Below are positions 5,090-10,786 of a stretch of 13,255 nt of DNA, piece by piece. Source of the stretch: MGML01 sp964493985 (lineage in GTDB: Bacteria > Chloroflexota > Dehalococcoidia > Dehalococcoidales > UBA2162). The DNA is taken from the NCBI GenBank assembly GCA_964493985.1, contig CAZBQL010000085.1:1-13255 (forward strand), in the 5' to 3' direction. A program made the position numbers and the translations under genes. The notes under the pieces were generated by a model. It worked only from the letters and a program-made list of their open reading frames with translations. It was not told the origin of the DNA and made no database searches. Each line of letters opens with the position of its first letter. The stretch's first letter is position 1.

Positions 5090-6334
5090 ATGACCAAATT
5101 ACTCTCACGGATCTCAAATCTAAAAACCATCAGTTCTTTTAAAATACCGGCTTATCGCATGTACTTTTTGGGGTTGATAGGGATATGGGGTTCTTTCAGC
5201 ATGAACCAGGTAGCCCAAACGTATCTGATATACGAGATCACAGGCTCTACTACCATGCTTGGGGTTATTACTCTGGCGAGTACTGCCCCAATGCTGATAC
5301 TAGCCCTTTTCGGCGGTGCAGTTGCGGACAGATTTCCAAAGAAATTGCTGATCGAAGTTAGTCATGTAGGCTTCGTGTTCATCTTCCTGGGTTATACAGC
5401 CGCGGATATTACAGGCTATCTTTCCCCGGCCCATCCCGAATCATGGTGGGTATTACTGGCAGGTAGTCTGCTGATGGGGACAATAATTGCGCTTTCAATG
5501 CCGGCGCGGGGGGCGATTATACCCGAAATAGTAGACCGCGAACGGTTAATGAACGCCGTTTCATTGAACATCATGGGAATGAGTTTCTTTCAAATGACAA
5601 TCCCTGTCATAGCCGGATACATTATCGGTTCGTTCGGTTATGGTACCGTCTTTTTAATCATGGTAGGACTAAATGTAACGTCGATAATATTCAATTCTTT
5701 CTTACCCAGAATACCGGCAAGGACTGTTGCTAATAAAAATGTACTGGTCGATATCAAGGAAGGGTTTAAATATATAATGGGAAACAGGACGATATTACTT
5801 GTCCTGTTATTTTACATTTTTTCGGTTTTACTGGTAAATCCGCTTCAGATGTTGATGCCTGTCTTCGCAAAAGACATATTGAAAGTCGGAGTGGAAGGCC
5901 AGGGAACGCTTATGAGCCTGATGGGAGCGGGATCTATTGTCTTATCTTTATTACTCGCGTCACTTCCGTCCAGGAGGCGCGGCCTCACATTGCTTATATC
6001 CAATATCTGCATGGGAGTAACCATGATAATATTTGCCTTTTCATCACTATGGCCGTTATCAATGGTTATGATGGTACTTATAGGAGTTGGGCGAATTGGC
6101 GCTGATGCCTGCGGTAACACCCTTATCCAGGCATATACCGATCCTGCAATTCTGGGAAGAGTGAACAGTATCGTGATGCTCAGTTTTGGCTTGGGAGGTT
6201 CGGGATCAATTATTATAGGAGTATTAGCTGAGGCAATCGGCGCCCCCTGGTCGCTCGGACTGTTCGCAATTATCCTCATTGTTACTTCGTTATCTGCGAT
6301 CGTTTTTCTTTCCCGCTTAAGGAATTTGGACTAA
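5090..6334 (+). CDS. MFS transporter, EntS/MFS_3-like exporter
   Basis: Integral membrane transporter of the major facilitator superfamily, 414 residues, with about 12 hydrophobic segments spread over the length. The loop after the second segment carries motif A (GGAVADRFPKK, residues 75-85), a hallmark of proton-driven MFS carriers. The early segment NQVAQTYLIYEITGSTTMLG (39-58) resembles the EntS/enterobactin-exporter type of MFS protein, so export of a small metabolite or drug is likely, substrate unknown. ATG 5090 was preferred over the in-frame TTG at 5081, which adds only three residues. No good Shine-Dalgarno is visible for either. The last 53 bp overlap the 3' end of the convergent flavoprotein gene. 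The zinc-ribbon gene upstream may be unrelated. Confidence 0.88.
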   Translation: MTKLLSRISNLKTISSFKIPAYRMYFLGLIGIWGSFSMNQVAQTYLIYEITGSTTMLGVITLASTAPMLILALFGGAVADRFPKKLLIEVSHVGFVFIFLGYTAADITGYLSPAHPESWWVLLAGSLLMGTIIALSMPARGAIIPEIVDRERLMNAVSLNIMGMSFFQMTIPVIAGYIIGSFGYGTVFLIMVGLNVTSIIFNSFLPRIPARTVANKNVLVDIKEGFKYIMGNRTILLVLLFYIFSVLLVNPLQMLMPVFAKDILKVGVEGQGTLMSLMGAGSIVLSLLLASLPSRRRGLTLLISNICMGVTMIIFAFSSLWPLSMVMMVLIGVGRIGADACGNTLIQAYTDPAILGRVNSIVMLSFGLGGSGSIIIGVLAEAIGAPWSLGLFAIILIVTSLSAIVFLSRLRNLD

Positions 6335-7739
6335 GAATCACTTCAGCCGCAGCATTTTGACCTGCAATTCTCCCGAAGACAAGACATTCGGTCACCGCGC
6401 AGCTGCCAAGGCGACACGCTCCGTGGATACCTCCGGTTACCTCTCCCGCTGCGTACAAACGAGGAATCGGCTGCTGATTGATATCGATAACCCGGGCGTT
6501 TTCGTCTATCTGCACGCCACCCATGGTATGATGCACCTTCGGCCAGGTGCGGATGCCAAGAAAAGGAGGATTGGAGACCGGTGATGCATCCGGTAATACC
6601 TGTTTTCCAAATTCAAGGTCAACCTTGTCCCTGACAAACCGGTTATACTGTTCAACACTGTGTACCAGTTCATCGGGCGGTATCCCGTAATGTGAAGCCA
6701 GTTCTCTAAGGTTATTAAAAGACCTGATTATTCCTTTTTCAAGACAAGGGGAAATATCCCAGCCGGTTGTCTCCACGGCTTTGTTGTCAGCGATACCAAT
6801 ACAGGGATGACCGGCAGCAAGAATGGCATCCGAAACAGTTTTCCTGTCAGCAAGTTCGTTGACTATCCTTTTCGCTGAACGCGGGTCTATAACCAGGCCA
6901 TACGGAAAAACGATGTAGTCCGAAAAACGGGCACCGGCTCCGTAACCCTTCTCATCAGGAGTTCCCCAGGGCCCCAACTGGATATGTGAAAGATGGACCG
7001 GCATAGCCTTTATTTTCAGGGCTTCCTTGAGTGCTTCAGCAGTCGCAAAAGGTTTATTGGTTGTATCGATATCCCGGGTCAGCCGCGGGTCTTGAGTAGT
7101 ACGAAATTCTACATCACTGCCAAATCCTCCCGTGGCGAGAACAATTCCCCGTCTAATACCGATACGTTTCTCTATTCCACTGTCAGGCTGATTGTATTTA
7201 TAACCATCTCGTATTAAAACACCCTCTATCTCACCTTTATCATTTGTTATGAATGTCCTGAAAAAGGCTCCTGTCCTGACTGTTATTCCCATTTCCCTCA
7301 GCTTTTTTAGCTGCTGCTTAACGATAGTTGACCCCGATACTCCGACCGGCGTTAAGCAACGGGAGACCGAGTGCCCTCCAAATATATCCAGCCTATCCAT
7401 GTATTCAACGCCAAGATAATCGATTGTCCACCGCAGGACCTCGTTCGACCTTTCCGTGACCTTTCGGACCAGCTTCGGATGGTTTATTCCAAGTCCTGCC
7501 TTAAGCATGTCATCATACATCTGTCCGGGAGTGTCCGATATTCCACGTTTCTTCTGCATATCGGTACCGGCTGCCGCGATGCCGCCATCGCTGATAATCG
7601 AGTTCCCTCCGGCAGCTTTCATTTTTTCCAGTACAACAACAGAAGCACCGGCGTTCGCCGCTTCTATGGCAGCAGCAAGCCCGGCAAATCCACTACCGAT
7701 AATCAATACGTCCGTAATTTCATCCCATTTCACAGCCAT
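6282..7739 (-). CDS. FAD-dependent oxidoreductase, fumarate-reductase flavoprotein family
   Basis: A flavoprotein of 485 residues related to flavocytochrome c fumarate reductase, urocanate reductase and ketosteroid dehydrogenases. FAD binding is shown by DVLIIGSGFAGLAAA (10-24), VVVLEK (35-39 region), GGNSIISDGGIAAAGT (44-59) and LATGGFG (201-207). Residues that match the substrate site of fumarate reductases include R299 (NELADRK), H403/H404 (HHTMGG) and R443 (GACRLGS). The segment normally reading QxHP is QLGP here, so one active-site His is replaced by Gly256. There is no heme or FMN domain and no signal peptide, so it should be soluble in the cytoplasm. ATG 7739 is chosen because GGAGGTGA precedes it. 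The ATG eight codons upstream sits at the predicted transcription start. The last residues extend past the usual GRIAGQNAAAE end and overlap the MFS gene. Confidence 0.9.
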   Translation of the reverse strand: MAVKWDEITDVLIIGSGFAGLAAAIEAANAGASVVVLEKMKAAGGNSIISDGGIAAAGTDMQKKRGISDTPGQMYDDMLKAGLGINHPKLVRKVTERSNEVLRWTIDYLGVEYMDRLDIFGGHSVSRCLTPVGVSGSTIVKQQLKKLREMGITVRTGAFFRTFITNDKGEIEGVLIRDGYKYNQPDSGIEKRIGIRRGIVLATGGFGSDVEFRTTQDPRLTRDIDTTNKPFATAEALKEALKIKAMPVHLSHIQLGPWGTPDEKGYGAGARFSDYIVFPYGLVIDPRSAKRIVNELADRKTVSDAILAAGHPCIGIADNKAVETTGWDISPCLEKGIIRSFNNLRELASHYGIPPDELVHSVEQYNRFVRDKVDLEFGKQVLPDASPVSNPPFLGIRTWPKVHHTMGGVQIDENARVIDINQQPIPRLYAAGEVTGGIHGACRLGSCAVTECLVFGRIAGQNAAAEVILSPNSLSGKEKRSQITK

Positions 7740-7742
7740 GAC

Positions 7743-7774
7743 ATCACCTCCCAGGCTATACATATACTATTATA
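7743..7774 (-). promoter_or_regulatory. -10 box and ribosome site of the flavoprotein gene
   Basis: On the minus strand a perfect TATAAT (7774-7769) puts the transcription start near 7762, and GGAGGTGA lies just before the ATG at 7739. This gives a leader of about 23 nt and decides the start codon. No good -35 box was found at the normal distance. Confidence 0.45.
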
Positions 7775-7826
7775 ACCAAGAATATTTATACCATACACAA
7801 GGTAGCATGAAATTCCCCTACTCCTA

Positions 7827-7832
7827 TATAAT
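7827..7832 (+). promoter_or_regulatory. -10 box of the TatD gene, near-leaderless start
   Basis: A perfect TATAAT lies 18 bases before the A of the start codon at 7845, so the mRNA would start about six bases before ATG. No Shine-Dalgarno is present. The -35 region (around 7803-7809) is a poor match, so an activator or another sigma factor may be needed. Confidence 0.45.
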
Positions 7833-7844
7833 AACCACGAGTAT

Positions 7845-8618
7845 ATGAAACTTATAGATACACATTGTCATCTCGACGAGATAGAAAACCTCGATTCCGT
7901 ACTGGAAGAAGCCAGGAAAGCGGGTGTAACTGGAATTATAGCAGTCGGGATCAATTACGAGACGAACCTGAGAGTGCTGGAACTGGCAGAGAAATATAGC
8001 GACCTGGTATTTCCCGCCCTCGGCTTGCATCCGCAGGAACTGCCGGAGATGGATAATGCCCGAGTCGAAAGGACTTTATCACAGATAGAAGAACACATTA
8101 ATAAAGCGGTTGCCGTAGGAGAGATCGGACTGGACTATCATAAGAGGATCAGGGCGCTGGCATCCAGAGAACGGCAGCAGGCAGTTCTGAGAGACGTTAT
8201 CCTGCTGGCCAAGAAGTATCAAAAACCTGTCTCTATCCACAGCCGGTACGCCTGGAAAGATGCTTTAGCAATAGCGACCGAAGCAGGCATTAAAGATGCC
8301 GTTTTCCACTGGTATACCGGACCTTCCAGCGTTCTTCGCGACTTGCTGGCACAGGGATATTATGTATCGGCGACTCCGGCAGCAGAGTATCATTCCGAGC
8401 ACCGCCGGGCGGTGAGAGAAGCACCACTCGACAGGCTTTTCCTGGAGACCGATTCCCCGGTATCATACGGCAGGGAAGACAGGTACACCGCTGCACCCAA
8501 GGACGTGCTGAGATCACTCAATGCCGCTTCCGAGATAACGGGCGTAGACAGTGAATCACTTGCAGAACAGACTACACAGAATGCGATACAGTTTTTCAGA
8601 CTGCTGGTTACTTTGTGA
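7845..8618 (+). CDS. TatD-family metal-dependent hydrolase
   Basis: A TIM-barrel amidohydrolase-superfamily protein of 257 residues, the normal length for the family. TatD and its relatives are metal-dependent DNases, used in DNA repair or degradation, though many family members lack a tested activity. Metal-site residues are visible: H7 and H9 (DTHCHLD), E93 (GEIGLDYH), H132 (SIHSR), H155 (HWYTG) and D203 (ETDSP). The HWYTG motif replaces the more common HCFSG, and H99 stands where many homologues have Tyr. These point to a divergent subgroup, perhaps with a different phosphoester substrate. The start ATG has no ribosome site and lies only 18 bases after TATAAT. The gene is transcribed alone, divergent from the flavoprotein gene and convergent with the glycosidase operon. 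Confidence 0.9.
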   Translation: MKLIDTHCHLDEIENLDSVLEEARKAGVTGIIAVGINYETNLRVLELAEKYSDLVFPALGLHPQELPEMDNARVERTLSQIEEHINKAVAVGEIGLDYHKRIRALASRERQQAVLRDVILLAKKYQKPVSIHSRYAWKDALAIATEAGIKDAVFHWYTGPSSVLRDLLAQGYYVSATPAAEYHSEHRRAVREAPLDRLFLETDSPVSYGREDRYTAAPKDVLRSLNAASEITGVDSESLAEQTTQNAIQFFRLLVTL

Positions 8619-8676
8619 TACTCAAGCTGCTTGAACCATACACTCTTGATAGTAATGTGCGGACTTTTTGAGTATC
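8617..8676. repeat. Inverted repeat after tatD, between convergent genes
   Basis: GATACTCAA (8617-8625) overlaps the TatD stop codon and is exactly complementary to TTGAGTATC (8668-8676), with 42 bases between. A smaller hairpin (TCAAG 8622-8626 with CTTGA 8630-8634) competes for the left arm. It may stabilise mRNA 3' ends or form a bidirectional end signal. The T-run CTTTTT (8664-8669) lies inside the right arm rather than after it, so it is not a standard terminator. Confidence 0.45.
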
Positions 8677-8745
8677 GCTTCATGCCTGCCATTCTGCAAG
8701 CGGCTGCTGAACCGCAACCATCCGATAGAGCCTTCCAGTTTCCGG

Positions 8746-10095
8746 TTACTTCCCGATATCAGCACCGTTCGAAGCTATTACATCCCGGTACCAGTACGCC
8801 GAATCCTTCAGCGTGCGTTCTCCGGTCCCGTAATCCACGTATATCAGACCGAACCGCTGCTTGTAACCTTCAGCCCACTCGAAGTTGTCTATTATCGACC
8901 AGTACATATATCCTTTGACCGGAATATCGTTATCTATCGCTCTGCTTAATTCACCCAGGTAACGGGTAAGATAGTCGATTCTCTGCGGGTCATGGACCTT
9001 ACCATCATGATGTATCCAGTCCATATTCGCCATACCGTTTTCGGTAATTACCAGCGGCAGTTTATACCGGTCGTAGAGGAATTTCGGTCCCCAGTATAGC
9101 GCTTTAGGAGTGATCCGCCAGTTCATCGTGGTCAGCGCCGGACCGTCGGCGCCGAGGACAGGTTCAGGCTGGTCGGAGCTGATAACATCACCGCGGTATA
9201 TATTCACACCATAGAAATCAAGTGGCTGGCAGATTGTCTTCATGTCATCAGGGCCAATTTCAGGCAATTCATCTCTAAAAAGGCCTAATCCGTCTTCAGG
9301 ATAGCGACCGAGGACCATGGGATCGGCAAACCAGGTGTTGCTGCTGCAGTTCATTTCCGTGATGGAAAACATCCTGGTTCTTGATGTTTCGACGTCACGC
9401 GGTTTGTCCGTCGCCGGTATCTTTGTGATTCCAACGGGCGCGGCGCCTATCATCGGTTTACTTTTCGCCCGGGCACGTATCACCTGGGCAGCCTTACCAT
9501 GAGATAATAACGCGTTATGAGCGGCGGTCAGTACGTCGCGGAAGCCTAACTGCAGACCGGGCGCATGTCTGCCGGTCCGGTGCCCCGCATCGATAAACAC
9601 CTGCGGTTCGTTCAATGTCATCCAGTGCGAAACACGGTCAGATATCTTGTCCACTATCACCTGGGTATATTCGGCGAACCATTCGGAACTGTCTTTGTTC
9701 AGCCAGCCGCCCCTCAGATAAAGGCTGTAGGGATAGTCCCAGTGAAACAACGTGATCCAGGGCTGGACACCGTTTTCCAGGAGGGCATCAACCAGCCTGT
9801 CATAAAAATCCAGGCCTTTTTCGTTGACATTCCCGGTGCCTTCCGGAATTACCCTGGGCCAGCAGATTGAAAGCCGGTATGCCTTCAAGCCGATCTCACC
9901 CATCAGTCGTGCGTCTTCTTCATAGCGATGATAATGGTCGCAGGAAACATCGCCTGTGTTTCCTTCCCAGATCTTTCCCGGTTGTTTACATAACATATCC
10001 CAGACGGAAAGTCCCTTGCCGTCATCATAGGCTCCGCCTTCGACCTGGTAGCTTGCCGCAGCGACACCCCACGCGAAATCCTTCGGAAAAGCCAT
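8746..10095 (-). CDS. GH1 beta-glucosidase/beta-glycosidase
   Basis: A family 1 glycoside hydrolase of 449 residues, full length. It hydrolyses terminal beta-linked glucose or related sugars from oligosaccharides with retention of configuration. The N-terminal signature FAWGVAAASYQVEGG (7-21), the acid/base glutamate E163 in TLNEP, the nucleophile E352 in ITENG, and the sugar-binding segment NFEWAEGY (404-411) are all present. No signal peptide is seen, so it acts on imported cellobiose, mannobiose or similar sugars in the cytoplasm. Its ribosome site GGAGG lies inside the 3' end of the acetyltransferase gene, and its ATG is 2 bases after that stop codon, so the two are co-translated. Many GH1 enzymes also accept beta-galactosides or beta-fucosides, and the exact sugar cannot be told from sequence. 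Confidence 0.95.
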   Translation of the reverse strand: MAFPKDFAWGVAAASYQVEGGAYDDGKGLSVWDMLCKQPGKIWEGNTGDVSCDHYHRYEEDARLMGEIGLKAYRLSICWPRVIPEGTGNVNEKGLDFYDRLVDALLENGVQPWITLFHWDYPYSLYLRGGWLNKDSSEWFAEYTQVIVDKISDRVSHWMTLNEPQVFIDAGHRTGRHAPGLQLGFRDVLTAAHNALLSHGKAAQVIRARAKSKPMIGAAPVGITKIPATDKPRDVETSRTRMFSITEMNCSSNTWFADPMVLGRYPEDGLGLFRDELPEIGPDDMKTICQPLDFYGVNIYRGDVISSDQPEPVLGADGPALTTMNWRITPKALYWGPKFLYDRYKLPLVITENGMANMDWIHHDGKVHDPQRIDYLTRYLGELSRAIDNDIPVKGYMYWSIIDNFEWAEGYKQRFGLIYVDYGTGERTLKDSAYWYRDVIASNGADIGK

Positions 10096-10097
10096 CG

Positions 10098-10586
10098 TTA
10101 TCCTCCTGTACCAGATAATGTTTTACTCATCATATAGAATTTCAATTGTTCATCACCGGCAGGTATATCTACCTCTTCTTCAAACACGAACCCTACCGAT
10201 TCCCAGAATTCCCTGGCGATGACGGATGCACCGAGTCCAAGACGTGATAACCCATTCTGTAATGCCTTTTTCTCCAACTCCCGGTAGATTCCAGTACCGA
10301 TCCCGTTTTTCTGATATGAGGGATCAATATAGACCCGTCTTATCCCGTCATCAAGCAGCGTGCCCGTTCCTATTATCCGACCACCATTTTCAGCAATCAC
10401 GCAATAGCCGTTTTCGGCATCATTCAAGATATTTTCACGGGAATGGAACTCTTTATATAATTTGAGAGCTCCCGCTGGATAAACATCCCTGTACGAGACA
10501 TTCACTACATGATGGATCAGCGCGACGATCGTATCCAGGTCTTCCCTGTTAAATTCTCTTATCTGTATATTCTGTGTAATATTCAC
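10098..10586 (-). CDS. GNAT-family N-acetyltransferase
   Basis: A GNAT acetyltransferase of 162 residues that would transfer an acetyl group from acetyl-CoA to an amine. The fold is shown by an N-terminal IQIREFNREDLDTIVALI, the acetyl-CoA-binding motif A (RRVYIDPSYQKNGIGTGIY, 83-101, with the QxxGxG loop), and motif B (FWESVGFVFEEE, 127-138). The acceptor is unknown. It starts with GTG and has only a weak ribosome site. Its stop codon overlaps the Shine-Dalgarno of the GH1 gene, and a plausible promoter lies about 75 nt upstream. Co-transcription with a beta-glucosidase could mean an amino-sugar or sugar-amine substrate, but GNAT proteins are very diverse and the link may be incidental. Confidence 0.88.
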   Translation of the reverse strand: MNITQNIQIREFNREDLDTIVALIHHVVNVSYRDVYPAGALKLYKEFHSRENILNDAENGYCVIAENGGRIIGTGTLLDDGIRRVYIDPSYQKNGIGTGIYRELEKKALQNGLSRLGLGASVIAREFWESVGFVFEEEVDIPAGDEQLKFYMMSKTLSGTGG

Positions 10587-10605
10587 AATCCAAGGTAGGA
10601 ATAAA

Positions 10606-10638
10606 ATCCCCCTCTGTCCCCCTTTTCGAAAGGGGGAT
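10606..10638. repeat. C-tract/G-tract hairpin, REP- or MITE-like
   Basis: TCCCCCTTT (10617-10625) and AAAGGGGGA (10629-10637) form a 9-bp perfect stem with a 3-base loop. A second copy of the left arm, ATCCCCC (10606-10612), lies just upstream, so either C-tract could pair with the single G-tract. It sits in the predicted leader of the minus-strand GNAT mRNA. Hairpins of this ATCCCCC/GGGGGAT kind are often dispersed in genomes. Copy number cannot be judged from one window. Confidence 0.55.
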
Positions 10639-10666
10639 GTTCGTAAGTAACTGATTCATGATAATG

Positions 10667-10695
10667 ATTATGCTACAACTTCTCCCTTTGGTAAA
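10667..10695 (-). promoter_or_regulatory. Probable promoter of the GNAT-GH1 operon
   Basis: On the minus strand TTTACC (10695-10690) and CATAAT (10672-10667) are separated by exactly 17 bp, giving 4/6 and 5/6 consensus matches. Transcription would start near 10660, leaving a leader of about 75 nt that contains the G/C-tract hairpin. Confidence 0.45.
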
Positions 10696-10786
10696 GTCCC
10701 GATTCATTATTCATCCGGGATTCTCGACGGAGTCGGAAGGAAAATAAGAGAGATTTTTGGATTTTCATTGACCTTAGTCTAATACT

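Larger units (their letters stand above)
10587..10786. other. Intergenic region between the GH2 gene and the GNAT-GH1 operon
   Basis: Two hundred bases without a gene. It holds a G/C-tract hairpin repeat (10606-10638) and a minus-strand promoter (10667-10695). A weak dyad (TCCCG near 10698 and CGGGA near 10718) has too short a stem to call a terminator for the GH2 gene. Confidence 0.5.

Noticed and set aside
8619..8745. Possible decayed gene fragment between tatD and GH1
   Set aside because: Short readable stretches occur on the minus strand, but no start, motif or family resemblance could be supported.
10696..10722. Dyad TCCCG/CGGGA as terminator of the GH2 gene
   Set aside because: Only five base pairs with a long loop and no T-run on the minus strand.
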